Of a stretch of 64,000 nucleotides of DNA, positions 8,223 through 17,309 are shown one piece after another (position 1 is the stretch's first letter; each line of letters begins with the position of its first letter). Origin of the DNA: Spirochaetaceae bacterium (GTDB lineage Bacteria > Spirochaetota > Spirochaetia > B11-G9); the NCBI GenBank assembly GCA_015493635.1, contig WGCU01000043.1, forward strand, positions 1 to 64,000, given 5' to 3'. Position numbers and translations under genes: made by a program. The notes below the pieces were generated by a model. The model was not told the DNA's origin, made no database searches, and was given only the letters and a program-made list of their open reading frames with translations.

Positions 8223-9074
8223 ATGAAAACCTTTTCAAAAGATCCGGGAAATGAGAATAAAAAAGAAATAGTATGTGCGGTGTGCGGAAGTTCGCATAGA
8301 AAGGCAGTATGGAAGTTATCCTCCTTTACCTTTTACCGCTGTACCGATTGCGGGCTCTACTATCAGTATCCGCAGCCGGTTCAGAAAGATCTGACAACCC
8401 GGTATGATGATGAGTACTTTTCTTATGAGTTGGAAAATGAAGGGATTTTTTTTCAACTCATGCTTAAAACACTTAAAGATATATCCTTTGATAGATACAG
8501 TGCTCATCTCCTGAAACAGAAGGATCCAGGCTTTCTTGATGTAGGTTGTGCAACAGGTATGCTTCTGGAGCATATTCGAACCTTCGGCTGGAACGTTTAC
8601 GGTGTTGAAGTTTGTCCTTCATCCGCAGTGTATGGGCGTAAGACCCGGAAGGTTGATATCTTTAACGGAACACTTGAGGATGCTTCCTATCCTGATGAAA
8701 TGTTTTCTGTTGTCCATTCCTCGCATCTTATTGAACATTTAACTGACCCTGCAGGCTTTATTAAAGAGGTGTACCGTATCTTAAAGCCGGGGGGATTATT
8801 TATTACGACAACCCCCAATGCTTCCGGACTCCAGGCTGTTATAAACGGTAAAAGATGGAGATCTGTTATAGCTGATCATATGTATCTTTTCTCTCTGGGT
8901 ACCCTGAGGACTCTTATAGAACAGAACGGGTTCTCTCTTTTCGCGTGGAAAACATGGGGAGGTATACCGCGCGGAGCAGCTCCTGAGATGATAAAAAGAG
9001 GAGCTGACAAACTGGCAAAGAAGTTCGGGTTTGGAGATGTTATGGTACTGGCTGCCCGGAAACCAGAGGAATGA
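8223..9074 (+). CDS. SAM-dependent methyltransferase with N-terminal zinc ribbon
   Basis: A 283-aa class I methyltransferase. The N-terminus has two CxxC knuckles (CAVC and CTDC, within about 17-45) that probably bind zinc. The Rossmann core follows, with motif I FLDVGCATGMLLEHI (about 101-115), a motif-IV-like stretch VVHSSHLIEHLTDP and the post-motif ILKPGGLFITTTPN. This layout is that of a large Methyltransf_11/23 family, several members of which act on sugars, lipids or quinones; the substrate cannot be named. There is no strong SD. The last 35 bp overlap the end of the convergent GH57 gene, so there is no room for a separate terminator. Confidence 0.82.
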   Translation: MKTFSKDPGNENKKEIVCAVCGSSHRKAVWKLSSFTFYRCTDCGLYYQYPQPVQKDLTTRYDDEYFSYELENEGIFFQLMLKTLKDISFDRYSAHLLKQKDPGFLDVGCATGMLLEHIRTFGWNVYGVEVCPSSAVYGRKTRKVDIFNGTLEDASYPDEMFSVVHSSHLIEHLTDPAGFIKEVYRILKPGGLFITTTPNASGLQAVINGKRWRSVIADHMYLFSLGTLRTLIEQNGFSLFAWKTWGGIPRGAAPEMIKRGADKLAKKFGFGDVMVLAARKPEE

Positions 9075-11223
9075 GTTTCAAATCCTCACTGTAGATGCCC
9101 ATAAGATCACAAAGAATAATCATTTGTCTGATGTATTCTTTATTCTTTATCTTTGCTTTACGGAGCTTTGATGCGTTTTCAAATATGATGTTTTGTGTAA
9201 TGGTACGGTCAAAGGATAGTTGTAACTGATCCGCAAGATGAATAAGTGTGCACATTTTGCCGAATACCGCAGCGGGAATAAGTGTACCGTTTGATGTCAG
9301 GTGATCTTTGAGTAGTCTTGAAATGTGATTTACCACCTTAGTCCTGAAGAAATCAGGAACAGGAGTATCAAGGAATCTACTGTATTCCAAAATAAAAACC
9401 AGTTCACTCAGGGTATAATCATCATCGGCGGCGGCAATTCGATCGTTAAGCAGATTTGCCCGTGTTCCCGGATCGATCTCCTGTACATCAGCAATAACAG
9501 CGGAGATATTCGGATTATCTGCATTTTTCATGGATATTGAAAACTCTTCTTTTGTAATTCCGGGAAAAGTTATGCCGTATATGTATACTTCGGTTGTCAT
9601 TGAATCAGTCAATGTCACTGTAAATGTTTCTTCATTGATGCGTCTTATTTTATCAAGAGTGTACTTGCCATAGGACAGAGGATGGTTATGCGAAGTACTG
9701 CAGAAATAAAGAGCAGCCTGATATCCTTCGGGAAATGTATGTATAAGAGTCTTGAAAATGTCCTTTCCCGATCCCTTTTCTTTCAGGTTGCTTTTTGCCC
9801 GGTCAAGGATCTGTAAAAATTCTTCTGTATCTCCGGGAGAAAGGTATTTTTTATAGAGGTTGATTGCTTTTAACGCATAACGCATATTCTGAACCGGTTC
9901 AAGTCCGGAAATTTCAGAAAAAAACCAACCACAGGAAGTAAATGTATAAAGACGGTACCGTTGCCCCTCCAGAAGGGACAGAAATTCTATGCGTGTTTTT
10001 TGATCGGCCTCAGGAATATAGCGGAGAGTAAAATCCCGGGGAGATGTTTCCTTGTTACAAACCGCGCTGTACGCTTTGAGTATTTCCATGGGGTCCTTTT
10101 CTGTAAGGAGCGTGACTTGTTTTTTGTATTCTGTGACAAGCCGGCCGCTTAAGAACGTAAAAGCATCACGTAAGGGGGTTCGCCATTCCTGATTCCATTC
10201 CGGTTCACCCCCCGTCGTACAGCCGCAATTCATAAACCATCTGCAGACACCATGAACACAACTCCATGATGTTCCCTTCTTCTCTTCTCCTTCGCGGAGA
10301 ATCGCTTCTGTATCAGGAGGGAACTCCTCAAGGTACTTTCCGTAATTCGATAGTATAAAATCAGTGCCGGCTTGAACCTTTTTGATAAGTGAGGCAAGAC
10401 ACATATCTCCGAAAGGTTCATGGTGGCCGTATATCTCACCGTCTGTAGCGGTATGAATAAGCCGGGAAGTATTATCGGGGAAATTAATTTTAAGAAGTTT
10501 CGAATATAACTCATCAGCGTTGTGAAGGTAGTGTCCAAAACTGATACCGCTGGCTAGTTCAGGATTATAGAAGAAAACAGCTATTGTCCCGGCAGTACCC
10601 TGAATGAAATAAGATTTATTGGATGGTGCGGGATTTTTACCAAGGAGTTCCCATTCTGATTTTCCCTTTGCGCGGATTGCTTTTGCCTGCCATGGAGAGA
10701 GAATGATAAATTTGATATTCCGGGCTATAAGGAGATCAATAATATGCATATTTACAGCGGTTTCAGGGAGCCATATCCCCTCGGATTCTCTTCCAAAATG
10801 ATGGCGGAAATTATCAAGGCCCCAGAGTATCTGTATCTCTGCGTCTTCCTGGGTATCCAGGGGTAGAATCGTATGGTTGTATCCCTGGGCAATGGCGTTA
10901 CCGTGACCTCCATTTGCACGTGCACTTTCTTCATCTCCCTGAAGTATTTTGCTGTAAACATTCGGAGAATGAACTCGGAGCCAGTCCAGGAGTGTGGGAC
11001 CGAAGTTAAAGGAAAGATAGCGGTAATTATTGATAATATCAGTTATTTTTCCATATTCGTTAAGTACCCGGGAGGCGGAGTTTGCTCCGTAACATTCCTT
11101 GGTTATCCGGCAATTCCAGTCATGGTATGGAGCAGCAGAAGACTGGAGCGGTATGACTCCCGATTCAGGATCTTCTCTGGGGGGCTGATAGAAGTGGCCA
11201 TGTATGATAAGATAGTTTTTCAC
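9040..11223 (-). CDS. Glycoside hydrolase family 57 protein with DUF3536
   Basis: A 727-aa cytoplasmic protein. The N-terminal GH57 barrel (about 1-300) starts with the hallmark IHGHFYQPPRE, has the probable nucleophile Glu154 in IWLPETA and a probable acid Asp261 in HTATDGEIYGHHEPFGD. The large DUF3536 C-terminal domain (about 300-727) is helical. GH57 enzymes cleave or transfer alpha-glucans, and this subfamily is usually found beside glycogen genes, as here with DUF4912 and a branching enzyme across the divergent promoter region. The start is GTG without a clear SD. Substrate and reaction are not established for this subfamily as far as I know. Confidence 0.88.
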   Translation of the reverse strand: MKNYLIIHGHFYQPPREDPESGVIPLQSSAAPYHDWNCRITKECYGANSASRVLNEYGKITDIINNYRYLSFNFGPTLLDWLRVHSPNVYSKILQGDEESARANGGHGNAIAQGYNHTILPLDTQEDAEIQILWGLDNFRHHFGRESEGIWLPETAVNMHIIDLLIARNIKFIILSPWQAKAIRAKGKSEWELLGKNPAPSNKSYFIQGTAGTIAVFFYNPELASGISFGHYLHNADELYSKLLKINFPDNTSRLIHTATDGEIYGHHEPFGDMCLASLIKKVQAGTDFILSNYGKYLEEFPPDTEAILREGEEKKGTSWSCVHGVCRWFMNCGCTTGGEPEWNQEWRTPLRDAFTFLSGRLVTEYKKQVTLLTEKDPMEILKAYSAVCNKETSPRDFTLRYIPEADQKTRIEFLSLLEGQRYRLYTFTSCGWFFSEISGLEPVQNMRYALKAINLYKKYLSPGDTEEFLQILDRAKSNLKEKGSGKDIFKTLIHTFPEGYQAALYFCSTSHNHPLSYGKYTLDKIRRINEETFTVTLTDSMTTEVYIYGITFPGITKEEFSISMKNADNPNISAVIADVQEIDPGTRANLLNDRIAAADDDYTLSELVFILEYSRFLDTPVPDFFRTKVVNHISRLLKDHLTSNGTLIPAAVFGKMCTLIHLADQLQLSFDRTITQNIIFENASKLRKAKIKNKEYIRQMIILCDLMGIYSEDLKLIPLVSGQPVP

Positions 11224-11370
11224 AGAAATAGTTTTACGTATATAGATAAAAAAGTAAAGAGGTCTTTTTCATCCCCCGGAATAAAGGAAGTAATAATCAT
11301 CCCTGTTTGCAGGGTTGACACAGTTATTTAATTTGGGTAAGGATATCATAAGCATCTAAGTGGAGGCACT
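11224..11370. promoter_or_regulatory. Divergent intergenic region between the glycan genes
   Basis: These 147 bp separate the minus-strand GH57 gene from the DUF4912 gene. A consensus TTGACA at 11315-11320 points toward DUF4912, but no good -10 stands at the right distance (TAAGGA at 11338-11343 is poor). Just upstream, CCCTG (11301-11305) and CAGGG (11310-11314) form a small palindrome that could be a protein-binding site. The SD of DUF4912 is GTGGAGG at about 11360-11366. Confidence 0.35.
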
Positions 11371-12108
11371 ATGACGAGAGAACGGCTACGGTCTTTTTCA
11401 ATGAGGGTTCTGCGCGAAATTGCTGAGAAAGAGGGGTTTAAAGGAGTTTCCGCTGTCGGAGACAGGGAAGAGATAATTGATTTCATTCTGGAATCAATGG
11501 CTGACAGCCGTATAGAGCGGGCTGTTCTGAACAATGCTGCCATGAAACTCAAGGGGAATAAGTATGATATTTTTCAGGATGAGCAGCTCATTTCTTCGGA
11601 AAAGGAGATTTACCCTATTCCGGACCGGTATAATGAGACGAAGATAGCTCTCTTGCTGCGGGATCCGCAGTGGGCATATACATACTGGGATATAAACGAT
11701 CAGGATAGAGAGTCTTTGAAGGAGGATGTTTTCTTTGAAGGTTTTTTCCTCAGGGTTTATGAGCAGAATAATGAGAAGTATTCAGCTGCGGCTGTGGAGA
11801 AATATTTTGATATCCCCGTGTCAGAAAGCGATGAAAGCAGATATATAAATCTCCTTCACGGAGGAAAATGGTACTCATTGGGATTATTTGTAATAGTTCA
11901 TAATAAAGAAAGGCTTTTAGCAATGTCTAATGCTGTAAGAAGTCCTCTTGGATATCTTGCTGAAAATTATGACGCATTTTTACAGGACCCCGAAGCAAAA
12001 GAAGTTATTCTCTCAAGTTTGTGGAATTATAAGAAGAGTGGTGATAATACTATTCCTCAACGAATAATTGCAATAATGGATAATCAGCATATGAAGCTGA
12101 AAATTTGA
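11371..12108 (+). CDS. DUF4912 domain protein
   Basis: A 245-aa soluble protein. Residues 1-45 look like a short Rho-N/SAP-type helical module (RSFSMRVLREIAEKEGFKG). Residues about 85-225 form DUF4912, with the characteristic PIPDRYNETKIALLLRDPQWAYTYWDI segment. The function of DUF4912 is unknown, but the domain commonly occurs beside GH57 branching enzymes, as here (15 bp upstream of one), so a role in alpha-glucan metabolism or its regulation is a fair guess. It has a strong SD and an ATG start. Confidence 0.82.
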   Translation: MTRERLRSFSMRVLREIAEKEGFKGVSAVGDREEIIDFILESMADSRIERAVLNNAAMKLKGNKYDIFQDEQLISSEKEIYPIPDRYNETKIALLLRDPQWAYTYWDINDQDRESLKEDVFFEGFFLRVYEQNNEKYSAAAVEKYFDIPVSESDESRYINLLHGGKWYSLGLFVIVHNKERLLAMSNAVRSPLGYLAENYDAFLQDPEAKEVILSSLWNYKKSGDNTIPQRIIAIMDNQHMKLKI

Positions 12109-12123
12109 TCATGAGGACCGATA

Positions 12124-13716
12124 ATGGCTAAAGGATATCTTGGTTTAGTATTACACGCACATCTTCCTTTTGTACGGCATCCGGAGTATGAACGTTTTAT
12201 GGAAGAAGACTGGCTGTTTGAAGCTATTTCTGAAACCTACCTTCCTCTCCTGCGGATGCTGAACCGTTTGAGAGATGAAAATATTCCCTTTAAGCTTACG
12301 CTTTCCATCTCTCCTACACTGTCTTCAATGTTGACAGATGATTTGTTAACAGAACGGTATATAAAGCATCTGAACAGGCTCATTGAGCTTGGTTACAAAG
12401 AGAAAGAACGGGTAAAGAGTGATCCGCGCCTCTATGAAATAGTGGATATGTACCATTCGCTTTTTAAGCTGAATCTGGATGATTTTGTTTCCCGGTACAG
12501 AAAAAATATTCTCTGGGGATTCAGAAACCTGGAAAAAGAGGGATTTCTCGATATTATTACAACAGCATCTACTCATGCGTTTCTTCCTTTGTATACCGAA
12601 TATCCCCAGGCGGTTAATGCACAGATACAGACAGCTATCATCTCTCACGGCAGAAATTTCGGGACTAAGCCCAAAGGATTCTGGCTTCCGGAAATGGGAT
12701 ATGCTCCCGGTATAGAAAAGCAGCTAAAAGCAAATGATATTGAGTATTTTTTCACATCAGCACACGGGATAATTCTTGCTGATAAGCAGCCTAAATACGG
12801 AGTTTATGCTCCGTTGAAACTGCCCAACGGTCTGTATGCTTTCGGTCGTGATTTTACTGCCTCAGATGAGGTGTGGTCAGAGGAGCATGGATTTCCCGCA
12901 GATCCCGTATACAGGGAGTTCTACAGGGATATTGGATATGATCTTTCGCTCGAATATATACGTCCGTTTATTTATGAGCCTGATATCAGGGTAAATACCG
13001 GATATAAGTACTATGCAATTACAGGAAAGGGCGATAAGAAAGATATCTATAATAGAGAAGCTGCTTTGGAAAAGGTAAAAGAACATGCCAGAGAATTTGT
13101 GGAAAATCGGGAAAGGCAGTTGAAAAAACTGTCGGAATTTACTGATTTTGATCCATATTTTCTTGTTCCTTTTGATGCGGAGCTTTTCGGACACTGGTGG
13201 TTTGAAGGTATACAGTGGCTAGAGAACGTATTGAGAATACTCCATACAGGGGAAAATCATATATCTACTCTCAGTCCTGCATCCTATTTAAAGATGAATC
13301 ATGTCATTCAGACGGGAACACCTTCTTTTTCAAGCTGGGGAAACAAGGGATATTCCGAAGTGTGGCTTGATGGGAAAAATGACTGGATTTACCGTCATAT
13401 ACATAAGGCCATCGAGCGGATGACAGAATTGGTGCAGCGTTTTCCCAATGAGAATGGATTAAAACTTCGTGTTTTGAATCAGGCGGCGCGGGAAGTCCTT
13501 TTAAGTATGTCATCTGACTGGCCCTTTATTATGAAGACCGGCACAACTGTTCCTTATGCGGAAAAAAGAATCAGAGAGCATATACATAATTTTAACTATA
13601 TCTATGATAATCTATGCCGTAATACGGTGGATACAGCATGGCTGACCGTCGTTGGTAAAAAGAATAATATTTTCCCGGATGTGGATTACATGATGTTTGG
13701 AGTTAAAAACCCTTAA
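12124..13716 (+). CDS. GH57 1,4-alpha-glucan branching enzyme
   Basis: A 530-aa enzyme that forms alpha-1,6 branches in glycogen. It begins with GYLGLVLHAHLPFVRHPE, typical of GH57 branching enzymes. The nucleophile is Glu190 in FWLPEMGY and the acid/base is Asp351 in PFDAELFGHWWFEG, as in the Thermus and Thermotoga enzymes. The C-terminal DUF1957 helical domain (about 425-530) is present. Length is standard. It lies 15 bp after the DUF4912 gene and is presumably co-transcribed with it. No GH13 branching enzyme or glycogen synthase is in the window. Confidence 0.92.
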   Translation: MAKGYLGLVLHAHLPFVRHPEYERFMEEDWLFEAISETYLPLLRMLNRLRDENIPFKLTLSISPTLSSMLTDDLLTERYIKHLNRLIELGYKEKERVKSDPRLYEIVDMYHSLFKLNLDDFVSRYRKNILWGFRNLEKEGFLDIITTASTHAFLPLYTEYPQAVNAQIQTAIISHGRNFGTKPKGFWLPEMGYAPGIEKQLKANDIEYFFTSAHGIILADKQPKYGVYAPLKLPNGLYAFGRDFTASDEVWSEEHGFPADPVYREFYRDIGYDLSLEYIRPFIYEPDIRVNTGYKYYAITGKGDKKDIYNREAALEKVKEHAREFVENRERQLKKLSEFTDFDPYFLVPFDAELFGHWWFEGIQWLENVLRILHTGENHISTLSPASYLKMNHVIQTGTPSFSSWGNKGYSEVWLDGKNDWIYRHIHKAIERMTELVQRFPNENGLKLRVLNQAAREVLLSMSSDWPFIMKTGTTVPYAEKRIREHIHNFNYIYDNLCRNTVDTAWLTVVGKKNNIFPDVDYMMFGVKNP

Positions 13717-13732
13717 CGGCTGACAGTTATGA

Positions 13733-13978
13733 TCACGGTTGTACCAGACTGAACAGCTCATCACCGGTAACAAGTTCAAGATAGAAAAATGTAGTAACTT
13801 CTCCCCTGGTTTCTTTCGTGGAAATTCTGTACACCCGGTATACGATGGTTTTCGCCGATTTTAATGGAAGTTGTAATGGGAATCCGTTTAAATCAACAAG
13901 TTCATTAAAAGAGGGCGAGCTGGTAGTTTCACACCTGTCACCTTCCGGATAGATAAGAACATTGGAATAAAGTGTCAA
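13733..13978 (-). CDS. Small conserved-looking protein of unknown function
   Basis: An 81-aa protein that I do not recognise. It is predicted beta-rich, without membrane segments or cysteine pairs. Support for it being real comes from the start: TTG at 13978 is preceded on its strand by AGGAG (13989-13985, 6-bp spacing). It ends 16 bp from the end of the branching enzyme gene (convergent) and diverges from mraZ across about 200 bp. A 5-bp palindrome (ACATC 14029-14033 with GATGT 14040-14044) lies upstream. Confidence 0.6.
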   Translation of the reverse strand: MTLYSNVLIYPEGDRCETTSSPSFNELVDLNGFPLQLPLKSAKTIVYRVYRISTKETRGEVTTFFYLELVTGDELFSLVQP

Positions 13979-14099
13979 ATATCTCTCCTATGTTTATTCT
14001 CTTTAATTTATTGTCCTCTGATTGGTAAACATCTTAACGGATGTCAAGCTATAAGTATCGGAATAGAACGCTTTTCTCTTTAATGATTTTTTTATCCGG

Positions 14100-14127
14100 T
14101 TGACAACTGGGCATTATGGGATAGAAT
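14100..14127 (+). promoter_or_regulatory. Promoter of the dcw cluster (PmraZ)
   Basis: A perfect -35 TTGACA (14100-14105) and a -10 TAGAAT (14122-14127) are separated by 16 bp. Two TGGG motifs (14108 and 14117) lie in the spacer. Transcription should start near 14134, at the edge of the repeat array that runs into mraZ. This is the best promoter seen at the head of the 43-kb co-directional block. Confidence 0.65.
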
Positions 14128-14133
14128 AGTAGG

Positions 14134-14181
14134 TGAGTGGGGAAAAGTGGGGGAATTTAGCATAAAGTGGTTGAAAAGTGT
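14134..14181 (+). promoter_or_regulatory. MraZ-type operator repeats
   Basis: Related heptamers recur with helical phasing: TGAGTGG at 14134-14140, AAAGTGG at 14144-14150, AAAGTGG at 14164-14170 and AAAGTGT at 14175-14181. Offsets are 10, 20 and 11 bp. The AAAGTG core equals the box described for mycoplasma MraZ and contains the TGGG-type repeat of enterobacterial MraZ sites. The last copy covers the GTG start codon of mraZ, so bound MraZ would block transcription start or elongation at its own gene. Confidence 0.65.
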
Positions 14182-14639
14182 TGAATGGTGAGTATCGAAA
14201 CTCTCTGGATGAGAAAGGACGTTTTCTTATTCCTGCGAGGATACGCAATGAAATCGGCGGTAATGTTCTTGTTATAACGAGAGCAGTCGATAAATGTCTC
14301 TGGCTCTTTACACCGGATGAATGGCGGCGTATTTCTGGAAGTATTATGGGGTCATCATCCATGTTCAAGTCGAAAACGAGACTGCTCCAAAGAAGAATTA
14401 TTGCTCCCGCACAGGAATGTGAAATAGATAAATCAGGGAGAATAACCATTCCTCCGTCATTACGGGAATCAGCGGGTCTTTCTTCGAAAAAGGAAGCTGT
14501 TATCCTTGGTGTTCAGCGGTATATGGAAATATGGGATGTTGAAACGTATTCCGGGTATCTTGAAGAGAGTGAGAATGATTTTCTTGAAGCTGCGGAAGGT
14601 TTAGGTGATTTACTTCAGTCGGGGTTAAAGACTGAATAA
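14178..14639 (+). CDS. mraZ: Transcriptional regulator MraZ
   Basis: A 153-aa DNA-binding protein of the AbrB/MazE-like swapped-hairpin fold, which in other bacteria represses its own operon and forms ring oligomers. Two repeats are visible, each with the DxKGR-type signature: SLDEKGRFLIPARIR (about 9-23) and EIDKSGRITIPPSLRE (about 82-97). The start is GTG at 14178 or TTG at 14181; both give a protein opening LNGEYRNSLDEKGR or one residue shorter. No clear SD is present, because the space is taken by the repeat array. It heads the dcw cluster, with rsmH 26 bp downstream. Confidence 0.93.
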   Translation: MLNGEYRNSLDEKGRFLIPARIRNEIGGNVLVITRAVDKCLWLFTPDEWRRISGSIMGSSSMFKSKTRLLQRRIIAPAQECEIDKSGRITIPPSLRESAGLSSKKEAVILGVQRYMEIWDVETYSGYLEESENDFLEAAEGLGDLLQSGLKTE

Positions 14640-14665
14640 AATAAAAGGATGGAAACGGGCTGCTC

Positions 14666-15613
14666 ATGGATATTGTACACAGGCCGGTATTAAAAGATGA
14701 GGTTCTCGAGTTTCTTGTCCCTCCAAAGGCAGATGCACTCTTTATTGACTGTACTGTCGGAGAAGGGGGACACAGCGAGTCTTTTTTGAAGCGCTATCCG
14801 GAATTGAAACTTGTAGGACTGGACGCTGATAAGGGGATCCTGAAGGTCGCAAGGGAGCGGCTTTCTGAATACGGAAAAAGGGTCCGGCTTTTTAATACCT
14901 GGTTTAATGTTTTTTTTCGTGAATATCCACTGGGAGGAGAGCGGCCCGATTTAATCCTTTTTGATCTTGGTATTTCTGTATACCATTATGAAAAATCAGG
15001 AAGGGGATTTTCTTTTAGAAAAGATGAGCCTCTCGATATGCGTTTGGAAGAAGATCTGGAGATAACAGCAGGAGATATCGTTAATACCTATCCAGAAGAA
15101 GAACTTGCCAATCTTATTTACACGTACGGGGAAGAACGGTATTCGCGGAGAATTGCACGGGCTATCCTGCGGGAGAGGGGAAAGGGGCCTGTTGTAACAA
15201 CGAAACAGCTGGCTGATATTATCTGGAATTCAGTTCCTCCGGATTACCGGTATGGCCGTATCCATCCCGGAACACGGACATTTCAGGCATTGAGAATTGC
15301 GGTAAACGGAGAGCTCGCCAGACTTGAACATGTGTTGGGTAACGCTTTGAAAATTCTTGCTGTCGGGGGGCGTTTAGGTGTTATTTCTTTTCATTCTCTC
15401 GAAGATCGTATTGTTAAAAGATTCTTTCAGGAGAAGAATAAGTCCTGTTCGTGCCCTCCTGAGTGGCCGATATGTAAGTGTGGAGGACAGCGTATTGTTA
15501 CGATACTTACCAAAAAACCGGTGCGTCCGGGTCAGGAAGAAGTAGATGAAAACGCTCCTTCCAGGAGCGCACGGTTCAGAGTCGTCGAAAAACTTGTGGA
15601 TGAGGAACAATGA
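14666..15613 (+). CDS. rsmH: 16S rRNA m4C1402 methyltransferase RsmH
   Basis: A 315-aa SAM-dependent enzyme that N4-methylates C1402 of 16S rRNA at the ribosomal P site. Motif I is DCTVGEGGHS (about 28-37). The family signatures DLGISVYH, GFSFRKDEPLDMRL and, near the end, GGRLGVISFHSLEDRIVKRFF are all present. The C-terminal cysteine cluster (SCSCPPEWPICKC) is typical. It is the usual second gene of dcw clusters and overlaps ftsL by 4 bp. Confidence 0.96.
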   Translation: MDIVHRPVLKDEVLEFLVPPKADALFIDCTVGEGGHSESFLKRYPELKLVGLDADKGILKVARERLSEYGKRVRLFNTWFNVFFREYPLGGERPDLILFDLGISVYHYEKSGRGFSFRKDEPLDMRLEEDLEITAGDIVNTYPEEELANLIYTYGEERYSRRIARAILRERGKGPVVTTKQLADIIWNSVPPDYRYGRIHPGTRTFQALRIAVNGELARLEHVLGNALKILAVGGRLGVISFHSLEDRIVKRFFQEKNKSCSCPPEWPICKCGGQRIVTILTKKPVRPGQEEVDENAPSRSARFRVVEKLVDEEQ

Positions 15614-15897
15614 GAAAAACGGTAATACTCTTTATGTTGATAACAATTCCTTTCAGCGCTTTTATGACAGTGCAGCAGGTGTTTAAAAATGAACAAATTC
15701 AAAAAGAGGTGCGTACGGTTACGGAAAAGCAGCGGACACTTTTTGAAAAGAACAAGCAGATGCTTACCAATATTGCAATTCTCAGATCACCGGAGAGAAT
15801 CGGTGAGCTTGCAAAGGATGTTCTGCACTTAAAACAGCTTTCAGATAAGAAGATGACATTTGTAGAGATTTCTTCCGGTAAAGAGGGGCAGGAATGA
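15610..15897 (+). CDS. ftsL: FtsL-like cell division protein
   Basis: A 95-aa single-pass membrane protein. The N-terminal hydrophobic segment (about 5-22) is followed by a heptad-patterned coiled coil (about 30-70) and a conserved-looking SPERIGELAKDVLHLKQ stretch. Size, topology and position between rsmH and murF match FtsL, which recruits divisome proteins with FtsQ and an FtsB/DivIC partner. Sequence identity within this family is low, so the call rests on topology and synteny. It overlaps both neighbours by 4 bp (ATGA type). Confidence 0.8.
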   Translation: MRKTVILFMLITIPFSAFMTVQQVFKNEQIQKEVRTVTEKQRTLFEKNKQMLTNIAILRSPERIGELAKDVLHLKQLSDKKMTFVEISSGKEGQE

Positions 15898-17309
15898 TGG
15901 GAAAGAGTCCTGAAAGACTTTTTACAGCTGCTGAAGCTGCTGAGGTTTGTTCCGGTTATCTGCTGGAAAACGGTTACGGACGTCTTGAGATTAGTTCTGT
16001 CATAATAGATTCCAGAAAGGGAAGACGGGGAGCTCTCTTTGTTCCTTTGAAAGGCGAACAGTCTGACGGTCATGCATATATTCCCGACGCTCTTGCTTCC
16101 GGGGCTTCATGTGTTCTTGTAGCATCCTCATGGAAAGAACAGATAGATAAGTTATCGAATACCACTCGAGCCGCGTTTATCATTGTGGAGGATCCTCTGA
16201 GAAGTCTTCAGAAGCTGGCACAGTGGTGGACTGCGAAGTTTCCTGAACTGGTTCGTATCGGAGTAACGGGGAGCAGTGGAAAAACGACAACAAAGGAAAT
16301 CCTCCGGTCAATTCTATCCGTAGGTTCAAATACAAAGGCAAACGAAGGAAATCTGAATTCTGAAATAGGGCTTCCTCTGTCCCTGTTCTCACTACAGAAG
16401 GAAGACCGTTATGGTGTTTTTGAAATGGGTATAAATTTCAAGGGGGAGATGGATATCCTTGCTGACATTTATAAGCCGCAGTTTGCTGTTATTACAAATA
16501 TCGGTACTGCTCACAGCGGTCCTCTGGGAGGAGTCGAAGGAATTTTGAGAGAAAAGACAAAGGTTTTTACGTACTTCTCATCAGAAAGCAGAGCTTTCCT
16601 TTCTGAAAATGATCCGCGGTTGGAGCAGCTCCAACGTGCATGCGGCGGCAGATTTGTCCTTTTCGGAAAGAATTCAACGGGGTCGATAGATGCTGTTGAA
16701 AATCGGGGACTCAGCGGTTGGGATTTTACCTATAAAGGAGAACGGGCTCACTTAGCATTGCCTGGTGAGTTCAATCTTTCTAATATGTATGCAGCGGTAA
16801 CGGCAGCTGAATACTTTGATGTACCTTCCGGAGATATAATAAAAGGTATTGCAGCGGTGTCTCCCCTTTCAGGGAGAAGCAGGATACTTACAGGGCGTGT
16901 AACGATAATTGAAGACTCTTATAACGCCAACGCTGATTCGACTTGTAAAATATTGGAGTTTCTCAACGGGATTACGTGGCAGGGACGTAAAATTGCCGTT
17001 CTCGGTTCAATGAAAGAGCTGGGAGCAGATTCAAAAGAACTGCATACTCTCGTCGGGAGAAAAATCTGCGGTACTGACATGGATGCGGTTTTTATGTATG
17101 GAGAGGAGACTGGAAATATATACAGGTATCTGCGGGATAATAATTTCCCCGGATACTTTTTTTATACTGAAGAGTATGATGAACTGCAGACGGAGCTCCT
17201 GAATTTTGTATCTTCAAAAGATTTGGTACTGTTAAAGGGTTCTCGCTCCATGAAACTGGAGCGTCTTGTTCCGTTTCTTCAATCCCGGGAGGCAGTGCGT
17301 AATGTTTAA
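15894..17309 (+). CDS. murF: UDP-MurNAc-tripeptide--D-Ala-D-Ala ligase MurF
   Basis: A 471-aa Mur ligase that adds D-Ala-D-Ala to the peptidoglycan precursor in the cytoplasm. The N-terminal domain has the MurF pattern SRKGRRGALFVPLKGEQSDGHAYI (about 40-63), the ATP-binding loop GSSGKTT is at 126-132, and the NEGNLNSEIGLPLSL segment and the C-terminal DSYNANADS motif are present. It is the only Mur ligase in the cluster; murE, murC and murD, usually close by, are missing here. Its last 8 bp overlap mraY. Confidence 0.95.
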   Translation: MMGKSPERLFTAAEAAEVCSGYLLENGYGRLEISSVIIDSRKGRRGALFVPLKGEQSDGHAYIPDALASGASCVLVASSWKEQIDKLSNTTRAAFIIVEDPLRSLQKLAQWWTAKFPELVRIGVTGSSGKTTTKEILRSILSVGSNTKANEGNLNSEIGLPLSLFSLQKEDRYGVFEMGINFKGEMDILADIYKPQFAVITNIGTAHSGPLGGVEGILREKTKVFTYFSSESRAFLSENDPRLEQLQRACGGRFVLFGKNSTGSIDAVENRGLSGWDFTYKGERAHLALPGEFNLSNMYAAVTAAEYFDVPSGDIIKGIAAVSPLSGRSRILTGRVTIIEDSYNANADSTCKILEFLNGITWQGRKIAVLGSMKELGADSKELHTLVGRKICGTDMDAVFMYGEETGNIYRYLRDNNFPGYFFYTEEYDELQTELLNFVSSKDLVLLKGSRSMKLERLVPFLQSREAVRNV

